Assembly: GCA_000231825.2 (NCBI GenBank)
Contig: AFXF02001841.1
Location: 1-64,000 of the forward strand
Origin: Tetrahymena elliotti 4EA
Taxonomy: Eukaryota; Ciliophora; Oligohymenophorea; Hymenostomatida; Tetrahymenidae
Length of the DNA stretch: 64,000 bases
Direction of reading: 5' to 3'
Each line of letters starts with the position of its first letter. Position 1 is the stretch's first letter. Both the position numbers and the translations under genes were made by a program. Under the pieces are notes generated by a model. The model saw only the letters and a program-made list of their open reading frames with translations, was not told where the DNA came from and did not search any database. Below are positions 50,596 through 64,000 of this stretch, one piece after another.

Positions 50596-51274
50596 TGGAA
50601 ATGTGAAAATTTGAATAAAACATTATTTTAATTCACTAATCAAACAAAACAAATAATTAATATTTAAATTGTAAATAAAATTTGTCTAAATATGCTCTTT
50701 TTTTAATTAAATCCTTATAATTTTAAACGCAAATTCAAACAATTTTTACCAAAATGAGTAAAATATTTAGTATTAGGTTTCCTTTTTATATTTTTAATTT
50801 GCTTGCCTTGAGTAAACAAAACTTAAAATCTCAAAATAAAAAATTTAAATAGATTTAAATGTAAAAATTAACTTTTTTTTGTAATTGCTTATTTTCAATA
50901 AATATTAATCTTTTTTTCTCTGTTTAAAAATAAAATATTTAATGAAGCATCATCTTTTTTTATGTCTTTTTTTTATCACTTTAAAAATTAATTACCAATT
51001 AACAATAATGAAGTTATAATTAATAATTAATGGTTTCTGTTTACGATAAAAACTTAATCTTGGTATTGTAATTTTAACATTAAACAAAATAAAGAAATTT
51101 TAATTTTAAACAAACATAAATGAAGGAGAGTTTTGAAGGGTATTGTGGTTTTAATAAACGAACTAATAGCTTATCTTTACACAAAAAATATAAATTTAAT
51201 GGATATTTAGTTACATTTATTAAGTTTTTAAGTTAGAAGTGTATTATATGTTAATAGATTTTTTAAAATTTAGA
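50596..51274. other. Intergenic, no gene seen
   Basis: AT-rich spacer between converging genes: the Q/N-rich protein on plus and GDH on minus. Nothing recognised. Confidence 0.6.
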
Positions 51275-54069
<2,795 letters not shown>

Positions 54070-54382
54070 CTTTTTATATCTTTTAGATTTTTTCTTTCTT
54101 TTTTATCTTTTAGTTTTATTGATTTTTTTATTAATTTTTTTATTTCTTTATTTCTTAATAGTGTGTAATAGCAATCTTATGTTCCTATTATCTGTTTGCT
54201 TCTTTTAATTTTTTTTTACTTTGTTTCTGAGCTACTTACTATCTTAATAAGAGATGAATTTGTTTCTTATTTGTTTTATCTAATGATCTTTTAAACTATA
54301 TTTGCCTTTTGAAAAGTTTTTTTTGATGTATTATTATTAGTTCGTCACTTCAAATACTTATTTTTTAGATATGTGTTAATAT

Positions 54383-54480
54383 TCAGCCTTTCCCCCACCA
54401 TATCCTTCTCCTACCTACAATGCTTAGTCTCCCACCCTTTTAACATATGCTCATTTTCCCCTAACAAAAAAAGATCCTCC
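54383..54480 (-). promoter_or_regulatory. G-rich purine tract upstream of GDH
   Basis: A ~100-nt island of unusually high G content on the GDH strand, with runs GGGG, GGGTGGG and GGTGGGGG, 320-410 nt before the start. It includes TGGTGGGGGA (complement of 54391-54400), identical to the box upstream of the GDH-like gene. G-runs are too far apart for a compact quadruplex. A transcription-factor site is inferred. Confidence 0.4.
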
Positions 54481-54516
54481 TTTTAACAGAGAGTGTTAAA
54501 TGGGTTTAATCTTTAC

Positions 54517-55553
54517 TCAGCCCATATTTCTTGTATTTTTGCTAACTGTATTTTAGTATCTTTGAAGCTCTTTTATAAATAAATCAATTTAATCAATAAA
54601 GATTTGCATTCCCCATATTTCGAAATAAATACTTTTCTAGAAGTAATAAATAAGATTTAATATCGTTTGGCATTTGACAATATTATTTATCTACAAATTA
54701 ATAATAATGAATGAATGTGTACTTTTTCCAAAATAACTTGTTTTTTATACAATTTTCTCTACTTTTACTAATCCTTCATGCACATTGGAAATTACCTCAA
54801 AATACTAAGCATGAAAAATACCTAATTTTGCATATTTGAATGCTCTCTCATCAGTAGAGAATAGAGGAATCTTTAAGGCATCATCATATTTTGTAAATTT
54901 TGAATGAAATTAAAAGAGCAAACATGATTAGTTGATTTTATTTTGATAAGAAAAAATAAATGACTTTTGGCATTAATAAATTAAAGTTTATATAACATCA
55001 TATTATAAAAAATTTAACATGATAGAGAATACTTTCTGCGTATCTTTCTAATAATATTTTTAATTATGAAGATAAAAACATATATTAAATCAGATTTCAT
55101 TTAATTAAAGAAAGTTAAAATTCCTAATAAATCAGCTCTCTCCTTATCGCTCCCCAACTCGTTAAATTCATATCACTTTAATAAGACCACAAATAAATCA
55201 ATTAAGAGTAAATATAAAGGAATTAATTATTGAAATCCTTAATTTCTAAAAAATAAATAAGCATATAGTGCAGGGGAAGAATAGTGCGATATTAGAAATA
55301 AAAAAGAAAAACAAAATAAAAAAGTTAAGCATATTATAACTTAATATTGCAGATTTATCTTTCAGTGATGAAATATTATTTAAGCATTAAACCATCACAA
55401 ATCCAAATGTCACATTAAACATATATTAAAATTATCATATCAGAAACTATTTATCTTTACCTCCTCAACTCCATCAGTAATGATTGTAACAGCTTTTCCA
55501 ATAATGCTTTTAGACCATTTTGATAGAATTTCTTGCTATTCTTATAATTGCAT
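54517..55553 (-). CDS. Small unknown gene, two exons
   Basis: Exon 55461-55553 codes MQLQEQQEILSKWSKSIIGK...TDGVEE and is followed by a GTAAAG donor. Exon 54517-54870 begins IPLFSTDERAFKYAKLGIFH, then AQYFEVISNVHEGLVKVEKI. Both keep phase, for 148 residues if the last exon runs to its TGA. The stretch to about residue 85 is strongly protein-like and repeats the T-D-G/T-D-E pattern. The rest may be intron or UTR. I do not recognise the family. The intron would be ~590 nt, long for this window, so an exon may be missed. Confidence 0.5.
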
Positions 55554-56211
55554 TTCTCTTTTTTATTATAATGACTGGTTACTAAGCTAAAATCACGTCA
55601 CTTTTATCAATCAAAAGAGTTTAAATAAATTTATTTTGCGTACTATCCCCAACAACAAAACTCTTTATAAGTATTAAATTTGTTTTTTTTCTCAAAAGAT
55701 AAAGAAAAATATAAATAATTTTAAATATAATAATCGATTTACTTGATAAATATTCTAGCATTTATTAACTTTCTACATAGATAGCTATGTAATTGCAATC
55801 TTGTAATCATCAAACAAAAATAAATTCTAATTGAAATAAATTTTCAATTGAAAGTTCCCATAAATAATTATTTGATAAAACAAAAAATAGAATTAAGAAT
55901 ACAAAGGCAAATCTTTAATCAATTTAAAAAACATTATAACCTTTAAAAGAATAATATGAAATTAGGGAGTATTCAAGAAAAGTATTCATATTTTTATTTT
56001 AAAGTGAGGATTTAGTAAGGTTTTAAAACAATTTTTTAATAATTAGAAATAATTTAATACAAAACCAAGTAAAATAAATAATACTCAAAAACACAGAAAA
56101 GATAACTTAGGGATTTGAAATTTATTTTTTTATTTTTATAGATGTTTGTTGTTAGTAATATATGTTTATAGTATTTTTCTAATATAGAGTTAGTTTTTTT
56201 GGGTGATTTTA
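55554..56211. other. Intergenic, no gene seen
   Basis: AT-rich spacer between two minus-strand genes. A short standard-code ORF at 56054-56257 is chance or a shadow. Nothing else is recognised. Confidence 0.55.
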
Positions 56212-56920
56212 TCAATATTCGTATTTGAAAGTTAATTCGAGCACTAAATAAAAGCAAAAGTAAAATATTTTAGATATTATTGAAACTGAAAGGATGAGAT
56301 AAGTTATAGCAGATAAGTTAATATTAAATCCATTTTCCATCCACTCAGGTATTGTTTATATTAATGAGTATGACAATAGCGAAAGTTGAGATAAATATGT
56401 TAAAACAAATAATATGTAAATAATTCTTCTAAGCCTGTAAAATTTTTCTATAAAAGAAGGTCTACTATAATTATCATGATAAAAAACCATTGTATAAAAA
56501 ATAAATAATAATAGGGCAATAGCTATTTCTTAATAGCTTATTATTTTAACTTCATTATTTTTGTACAGCTAATCTTTAATACTAAAAGCTAATACACTAC
56601 TTGATACACTTAGTAAAATAAAAAACCAAACTACAATGTAAAAAATCAATCTTGGACCCTAATTTTCTGTTATAAGTAGTGAAATGTCTCCTTCCTTTTT
56701 TATAAATACAGTTTAAAAGATTTTATTTCATATTCTAGTTTTAATATGTAGAATTTACAGCTAAAAAAATACTCTTAAAACAATTTTCAGAATTTTGTCT
56801 TTAAATTGTATGATCTGTCATTTAAATCTTTTAGCCATTATAAAAAGAATTTATGATGCTATCATTTAACTAATCTCTTTCTAGCAGGTTAATATCAACT
56901 TATTAATCCTCTTCTTCCAT
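56212..56920 (-). CDS. Four-span membrane protein, unknown
   Basis: A start at 56920 (MEEEDQQVDINLLERDQLND) begins an acidic cytosolic head. A 38-nt intron (GTATTTTT..ACTAG, near 56735-56772) restores the frame KKYEIKSFQTVFIKKEGDIS. Four hydrophobic spans follow: LIFYIVVWFFILLSVSSSVL, ISYQEIAIALLLFIFYTMVF, IIYILFVLTYLSQLSLLSYS and SAITYLILSVSIISKIFYFC. The protein is about 220 residues. Even spacing of four helices suggests a tetraspan protein, but I see no large-loop cysteines. Function is unknown. Confidence 0.65.
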
Positions 56921-58472
56921 TTCAAACAATATGCTTAAATTCCTAGCTAATCTATAAATTTGTTATTTTTTTTAGCTATATTTCAATATTCTTTACAAAT
57001 TTATTGAGAATTATCAACTTAATTGAAGAAGCTTATTTATAAGATTGCAAGATATTACTGTTGAATTAGAAATAGGTTGTGAATAAATTAATATTTAAAA
57101 AATTTTAGAAATTTTTCAGAGATTATGTAAAATATTTGGTTAAAATCTAGATAAGATAGTTTTTAGAATTGAAAACCAATAGATTTTACATAAAAAAATA
57201 TAAAGAAATAACTTAATTTAATTTTATCAAATTTTAAATTATTTATTTTAAATTTACAATAAAGTAGAATCTTTTTTCTATTTTGTTCCATTAATTTTAA
57301 TTTTAAAAAATCTAAATCTATTGATAACATTTTAAATTATTCAAGCATAAAAAACATAGAAGTTTTCACAAATATGAGTATTTATCTATCTAAGAATGTA
57401 AATCTTACAAATATTATTAACAAATTATCTTAGTAACTCATAATTTAATTTTTATTTTTGATTAAACATGAAAATAAATAAGCTATTTTTTTATTTATGA
57501 TAATTTCTCAATAATAAATTATACTAGAATAAAAATTGCCAAAATTTATTGATATTAATGATCAATAACATGTAGAAATTATTAAAAATTAGAAACAGAA
57601 GTCTTTATTTTTTTTAAATTTAATATATTTTAAAAGGAATAATACTTTAAAAATAATTAATTAAGCATAGAGAGAATTATTTATATATTAAATTATTTAT
57701 TATTCATCAAAGGGTAGGAAAAATGAAAATAATTCCAATATTAAATAATTCTATACTTTCCTTATATTTGTTTTTAAACATATTTATTGTCATTATATTC
57801 AATTTTATAATTTTATTTTATGTAGATAGTCACAAGGAAAGAAAGTTAAAAAAAAGTTAAAATTTGAATGAAAAAATTACTTAGTAAATTAAAATCAATT
57901 TTCAAATTTTGAATGATTAGATTATCCTTAATATTATAATGTTTTTGGCAAGAAAGTTTTGTTTTTAAAATTAATAATTTTTATTAATTGCTTGAAATTA
58001 AAGTTAATAAATATTTAAAATAACAATTTAAAAAACAACTTCATACAAATTAAGTCTTTATTAACATTTTTCTAGAGTTCCAAAAATAGTGATCATAACT
58101 TTTACAAATTTTAATCAAATAATTAAAGAATTTTTTAGTTTGATTCAGAATCTACTTGAAATATGCTAAAAAATGATAGTTTTTTCAGGTTTTTTAAATC
58201 ATTCATTGTTTTAAGTATATTTTTGTTTGATAATTTGTTTTGAAGGAGTTGAAAATCAATAAAATTTTAGATACAGAATATAAATGAAATATATACATTT
58301 TAATTATAAAATAATATTATAAAATATTTAGCATTCGTATAATTAGAGATATAATTTTTAATTTTTGATCAAATATATTTTAAATTAGTGTAATTTTAAT
58401 AATAATAATTCTTTTTATAATTCATTTTTCTAAATTTTAATTTATAAAATTATTTATTTTTATACCAAAAAA
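56921..58472. other. Intergenic, no gene seen
   Basis: 1.5 kb of highly AT-rich DNA between two minus-strand genes, with runs of A/T and no frame of protein-like composition. No repeats or RNA genes were seen. Confidence 0.55.
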
Positions 58473-60857
58473 TCATTTCTTCCCAATTATAGTTGACATT
58501 TATTTCAAGCTTCCTCTTTGTCTAGGTTATTATACTGGAGTAGTTGGGTCTTTTATTTCTAAACCTTTTATGATAGATTCAGATTTAGGCTCGATAGTTG
58601 CTCTCCTAAATGGCCCTCTATTTAGCTTGGCTCCTTCAATTGGTTATTATTTTATACTGGTCAAAGAAGGTAATAGATTTTTCCTTTTATTATCAATTTA
58701 TTTGATACCAGAACCTAGTTCTTTCTTTGTATCTTCATCTCCTTCTTCAATAGAATCTAAAGATGCCTTCTTTTAGTTTGAGCCTAACCCCAGATTTGAG
58801 TTTTTAGAGGATCTTCTAGAGGAATTATTTGAAGATGACTAGACTTAAATAAAAGAACCTCTTTTGTTTACAGTCGAAGTTGGCTATATTGGTTTTGTTT
58901 TACCAGTAATGAGAGGCTGCTTCATTTTTAATGGAGAATTCTCTGGCATTTCTTCATTTCTTTTTCTAAATATTTGGTAATATGTAAATAAATAAATTAA
59001 ACTTTTTCTAATTTTTTACTTTTCTTATTTGATCAGGTGTCTCATTTTTTCAACATCTCCTTTGAATGGAGATTTGTGTCTTTCACTTTCCTATTCAGTT
59101 ACATCTTTAAAGAATTTATGTTTTAAGGCTTCTGTAGCTGTAATTCTTTACTTAGGATCACATTTCAAAAGCTATTTTAACAAATCTTAAGCAAGTGGGG
59201 GGAGATCCTTCACATCTTAACAATTTAAATTAAAATTGATTGATTTATTTTCTTAAAGTACTTCTGCATGAGTTACTCCTCCAAATAATGGTTTATGGAC
59301 ACAACTATAAATAAAAGTAATAATTAATTACAAAAATTTCAATTGATATTTTATTTACAGTTTGTAAAATATAGATCCAGCAGAAAAAATGTCACACGAA
59401 GGGTCATAGTGAGTTTAGTTTTCTTAAAGATTAATAACTTCTGGGGCAACATATCCAGGAGTACCACATTTCAAATAGAGATATTTATGAGCATCTGCTT
59501 TTTGAGCTAATCCAAAATCACCGATTACCAAATCTAAACTTTATTTGCTTCTCATAAGAATATTTTCTGGTTTTAAGTCTCTATGCATAATATTTTAGCT
59601 ATGAAGAGCTTCAAGACCTATTAGAAGAAAAAAGATAATTAATGAATAAATTAATCGATGAAATAGAAAGAATGTTAGTCTATTCAAGAACAAAAAAAAT
59701 ATTAAATTTACTCTATTCAAAAATTATAAAATTCTTTAATTAGTAATAATTAATAATTCATACCTGAAAGAATCTATTTCATAATTAAACCGATTTCAAA
59801 CCAAGTTAAATTAGGGTTTTTTTTCATTAGATCAAATAGTTAGCCACCTTCTACAAGCTCTAAGACTATTTTGATGGAGCTATCAGCATCAAATACTTCA
59901 AATAACCTCATCACATTTTTATGTCTTACTAATCTCATAAGTGCAAGTTCATTTTCTATTTCAGCCTATTATTATTGAATATTTTCATTAATTTATTTTT
60001 CTACTAAACAGAGCTAATCGCCAAATTTAATAATCAATTAATTAATGAAGAACAAATAAATAGAACAGAATGTTTATTTTACCTTTCCATCAGATGTTTA
60101 GTATATGTGAGCTTTACTTAAACTCTTAACTGCAAACAAGCTTCCATCAATTTTTTTTTCAGCTATAACAACCTAAATATTATATATTAAAAAATAAATG
60201 AATCAGTGAAATAAAAATATATTTTTCATAAAAAATCTATTTTAAAGAGTATGAGAAAAAATATTTTAACAAAAATATAAATTTTAGTTACACTTGCATA
60301 TGCACCACTTCCAATAACTCTCTTTACATCATAGTAAGCATAGAAGTTTTTTTAAGTTATTCTTTCTGAGAGCTTATTTTACCATTCTACATATACCTTC
60401 TTGTCTACACTAATGAATTCACAATCACACAAGTCTTTCTCAATTTTTAATGACTTAAAATTTTGTTATTTGATATTATCAAGTTCATTCTCTTTATCTC
60501 CTTCAATGACTAGCTCAAATGTTGTTTCGAAGCAAAACTTCATAAAGGCTATTACTACATTTCTCTGTTTATATTTAAAATATTGTTGTTATAATTAGTA
60601 GTGAGTATAGATTAAATTATCAAATGAAAATAAAATCATTTAGGTAATTTAATAGATAAATATTTTACTTATATTAGGTAGAGTCTTTTACCGTATAGCT
60701 TTAGTTCACACTCTTCATACTATTCTGAATCTCCTATCCTCTTTTTAAATTTAGAAGACAATTAACATGCCTCATTATCAGGTAAATAAAGCTTATTTTC
60801 TTCATTACTGCTAATCCAATAAAACTCTAAGGAATCCTACAAAAGAGTATTTTCCAT
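58473..60857 (-). CDS. Ser/Thr protein kinase with N-terminal PH-like region
   Basis: Starts MENTLLQDSLEFYWISSNEE. The first ~150 residues, strand-rich (KLYGKRLYLIQRN, KFCFETTFELVIEGDKEN) and ending KKVYVEWQNKLSE, look like a PH domain. The kinase domain follows: GSGAYAS (Gly loop), FAVKSLSK (Lys), HRDLKPENIL (catalytic loop), IGDFGLAQ (DFG) and CGTPGYVAPE (activation segment). RDLKPEN and the GTPGYVAPE signature place it in the CAMK group. All catalytic residues are present. A ~180-residue tail (SSSNNSSRRSSKNSN...) is basic and Ser-rich and could be phosphorylated. Introns near 60600-60700, 60180-60295, 59940-60080, 59615-59770 and 58980-59040 are consistent with phase. It may signal at membranes through the PH region; the substrate is unknown. 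Confidence 0.85.
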
Positions 60858-62049
60858 TAATGAATTGGAATATTATTTTATTCTTACTGAAGCTGTCTTT
60901 AAAAAATGATTTAAAGTTATTTAAGTTTTAGAAAAAGTTTTATGCTTTTTTTTGTCTGTAAATTACCTTATTAATTTAGTAAATTAAGATGCAATTTTTT
61001 TATTATATTAACGCAAAAAGATAATATTTTTATTGAGTTATAGCCTATCTTTAAGGATATATTTTAAGGAATTCGAATTAGAGTAAATTTATAAAGCTTA
61101 TTAATACAAAAACTAGAAAAATGTGAAGGATTTTTTGTAAACAGATAGTTTTTGAGAATAAGTAATACTCTTTATACTTTAATTTCATGAATAAAATTAA
61201 TGATTATTATAAAAATAAAAAAATATAATCACTCATTATTGACTATTATTTTTTTATAGTTTTGCTATTCTAACTAATTATCTTTTATAATAAAATTTAC
61301 TTGAAGATCCGATTATTATTTATCATTTTTTTTACTTTACTCTCACCTAAATATTTATGTAAATTAATCTATCCATCCATTCATCAATAAATTATTTAAA
61401 CAATTTTCCTTTTCTTCAAATTTTTTCATCAACTTAGATTACACAGATGATATTCATTCAAAGATAAATGAATTTCACTATTATATGAAAGTTTATTTAT
61501 ATGTATTACTTTCCTTTAAAAATAAAAATTCTAATAATATATTTTATAGATCCATTAAAGGTTTAATATTTAATTTTTTTAGAAAAGGATGTGTGAAAGA
61601 AAATAAATAGCCTGATATTTTTAAAAAACCAGTAGGAATGAAATACAATATTAAATACTCCTAATTACTAACTAATCACTAAATTAATTTGATAAGAATT
61701 TAATTAAATTTTACTGTTATGATTATAATGTTAATTTAAAAAAGATTTAAAAGAGACTTGAGAGTTGAATTAAAAATTAAACATTTCAAAAAATTTAATT
61801 CAAAATAAATAAGAGGTATTTATCTATCTATCAATCTTTCTATTCAAAAAATTAATTGTATTTTATATATCTTTTGAAATAATTTAATTACCATACTAAT
61901 TTTTGCATTAAAATTACAGAAAAAAATAACAAAAAAAAAATTATCATCATATTTTTAATCTTTCAAGAAAAAAGCATCGAAACTACTTTCATAGCATTTA
62001 TTTAGGCAAATAACAAATAAGCAAATAATTAAAATAAAAAAGTTATTTC
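60858..62049. other. Intergenic, no gene seen
   Basis: AT-rich region between divergent kinase and DHHC genes, holding both promoters. A CTATCCATCCATTCATC simple pattern lies near 61369. No coding frame recognised. Confidence 0.55.
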
Positions 62050-63789
62050 ATGAATAGGAATCTTAAGTGGACTAAGATATTTGGATAATTCTATGTGCTG
62101 TTTGTGTTGAGTTTTATAATGTTCATGTATTATGATATCTATCGAGTTTTTTAGCCAAATCTTTTAGAATGTAAACATTATTTACCTCAATAATAACTCT
62201 AAAATATTTGTTAATATCTTTAAATCTAACTTACCGTTTTTTGTTATTATTAGGGAGCAATCATACTTATTCAAATCTATATTTTATTGTTTTCAATATA
62301 CTATTTATAATGTTGCTTTGGTGCTTAATCAAGACTATGATATCTGATCCAGGCAAAATTCCTACTTTTTGGGTACTATTTTAAATTTCTTTGATAAAAA
62401 ATTACTTTATAAGAGAATTAGAGTTTCAATATAAATGAAAATGGCTGAATTAGAATTTTATTCTTACAATATTAAAAAGGGATTTTACTTTGATGATCCA
62501 GAACACAAAAAAAGAAGATATTGCTTAATTTGCCATATTTTTAAAGTGAATATTATTTATTTGCGATTTTAAATTTTTAATGAAATCAAAATTTAAAAAT
62601 TAGCCTGAGAGATGTCATCATTGCAGTCTTTGCTAAAGATGTGTTCTAAATATGGATCATCATTGTCCTTGGTTAAATAATTGCATTGGATTTTAAAATA
62701 GAAAATTTTTTTTCCTACTTATTTTCTATGTCAATGTTATGGTTTGGTACATCTTAGGTGGATTTATACCATTCGTATGGAGAATATTATGCAATTTAAG
62801 CAATTTCTAAGTTGAAAATTTATGGGTCTTGATTCCCTTTGTCATATTTATACCTTTTTCAGTTGTTATTTTTAATTTCTTCCTTTTCCACTATCGCTTA
62901 ATTGCTAAGAATATGACAACTTTAGAGAATTTAGATAGAGAAAGAAACAAAGAACCTTTAGATACACCTTCTAAAGTAAAACTTAAACAAAATATAATTA
63001 AAAAGCATTAATTATTTTTTTAAAATAGTATGATTTGGGTTTCTAGTATAATTGGGAATAAGTTTTTGGTAAAAATTAATATTTATGGCCTTTTCCTCTG
63101 TTTGGAGAATCAGGAAAGCCAGCAGGAGATGGAGTTACTTATAGACATCGCAACGAAGTGCAAGAGTAAATTTATAATATAAAATTCATGTTGATTAATC
63201 AAAAATAGGAATTATAATGTATCAAATAGGTAAAATGTAGAGATGAAAGAAAAATCTGATGTAAGTAAAAAAACAAACGATTAGTTCGATGATGATAATG
63301 ACCATGATTTACAAATGCAGAAAAACTTCATTCCTCCTTAATATAAATAAAATTAGCGTCTTTCTACAAACCATCAACTCGTAACATAGGGAGATGAGCA
63401 AAAAGGATATAATGGTAATAAAAATATTTAAAAATACATTATTTAAATAATTTTTAACAATAATTATAAAAGTATAATTTAATAACTCTTAAGGAATCAG
63501 CAATTTAAAGTTTAACTAAACAAATTAAAGTGTAATGAATTCAACTTTAGGTAGAAATAACTTAATAAATGTAAACTAGTCATATAATCAAACTTAAAAT
63601 AGTATTCAATTTAATAAGGTTAATTTAGATAACTCTTATAACCAATAACTCAATTAGAATAGCAATTAAAATACAAGCAGGAATTTTAACAATCCAGTTA
63701 CTTAAAATTTTAATGGGGTTGTATAGTTTAATAATCCTAATTTAATTTAAAACTAATAATAAAAAGCGAGTTTTGTTGCTTAAGCTTGA
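62050..63789 (+). CDS. DHHC-type protein S-palmitoyltransferase
   Basis: Starts MNRNLKWTKIFGQFYVLFVL (first membrane span), followed by a second span, NLYFIVFNILFIMLLWCLIK. The conserved ISDPGKIP comes next, then the Cys-rich domain RRYCLICHIFK-PERCHHCSLCQRCV, catalytic MDHHCPWLNNCIGFQN and two further spans (FFFLLIFYVNVMVWYILGGF, LIPFVIFIPFSVVIFNFFLF). The DHHC Cys forms a palmitoyl-enzyme and passes the acyl group to target cysteines. After YDLGFQYNWEQVFGKNQYLW the tail is long, Q/N-rich and disordered, with a final QKASFVAQA. Introns occur near 62170-62253, 62379-62430, 62546-62601, 62978-63030, 63171-63230 and 63415-63470. No TTxE motif was found. The target is unknown. Confidence 0.9.
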
Positions 63790-64000
63790 TTTTGTTTGAT
63801 AAAGCTTTTATGTAAAATATTAACTTTAGTTTATGAGTAGAATTAAGTAATTCCATTATCTAGATTAACAAGTCTTAGAATAATTTCCCTCTTTCTGTAT
63901 ATCTAAGAATAAACAACCAAATTAAAAGAATATATCACTCTTATATTCATCATGTAATATATATTTTCAAAAATGATGAACAAAAATTAAAATTTTACCA
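63790..64000. other. 3' flank of the DHHC gene
   Basis: AT-rich sequence to the window end. It is probably 3' UTR and spacer, and no further gene is visible. Confidence 0.6.

Noticed and set aside
54383..54480. G-quadruplex or telomere-like repeat in the GDH upstream tract
   Set aside because: G-runs are irregular and loops too long, and there is no GGGGTT tandem array.
55554..58472. Short ORF at 56054-56257 and other A/T-rich frames as genes
   Set aside because: No start, composition or splice support apart from the four-span protein already listed.

Overview
The window is AT-rich nuclear DNA from an oligohymenophorean ciliate, most like a Tetrahymena macronuclear chromosome. Every recognisable protein reads only if TAA and TAG are glutamine and TGA is the sole stop. 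Genes are cut by short AT-rich GT..AG introns, many about 35-100 nt, and separated by 0.2-2 kb of very AT-rich DNA. A standard-code ORF scan therefore shatters almost every gene. The models here were rebuilt by hand; where noted, exon phases were checked to add up.

Layout. 0.4-4.5 kb (-): a 1178-residue protein with two cyclic-nucleotide-binding domains. 5.2-5.7 kb (+): glucosamine-6-phosphate N-acetyltransferase. 6.4-14.1 kb (+): an 11-exon, 2347-residue protein ending in leucine-rich repeats and a patatin phospholipase, then a small new gene. 15.5-19.7 kb (-): the cohesin ATPase SMC1, with an E2F-like box upstream. 21.8-24.05 kb (+): a glutamate dehydrogenase paralogue lacking its catalytic lysine. 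24.4 kb (-): tRNA-Leu(AAG). 24.8-31.8 kb (-): an ankyrin/TPR protein, a NAP1-type histone chaperone and a GPI ethanolamine-phosphate-transferase-like membrane enzyme. 32.5-36.9 kb (+): a CNG/EAG-type channel without a GYGD filter. 37.2-40.3 kb (-): a membrane protein resembling a decayed hybrid histidine kinase. 41.2-46.1 kb (-): a large cysteine-rich, probably GPI-anchored surface protein. 46.9-50.6 kb: an AT-hook protein, a 107-residue membrane protein and a Q/N-rich protein. 51.3-54.1 kb (-): an intact glutamate dehydrogenase. 54.5-56.9 kb (-): two small unknown genes. 58.5-60.9 kb (-): a Ser/Thr kinase. 62.0-63.8 kb (+): a DHHC palmitoyltransferase.

There are no operons and no mobile elements or CRISPR arrays that I can recognise. 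The most notable theme is signalling or metabolic proteins that keep their fold but lose catalytic or ligand residues: the GDH paralogue, the channel and the histidine-kinase-like protein. The two GDH genes also share an exact G-rich 10-mer upstream, in the same orientation, which may be a common regulatory element.
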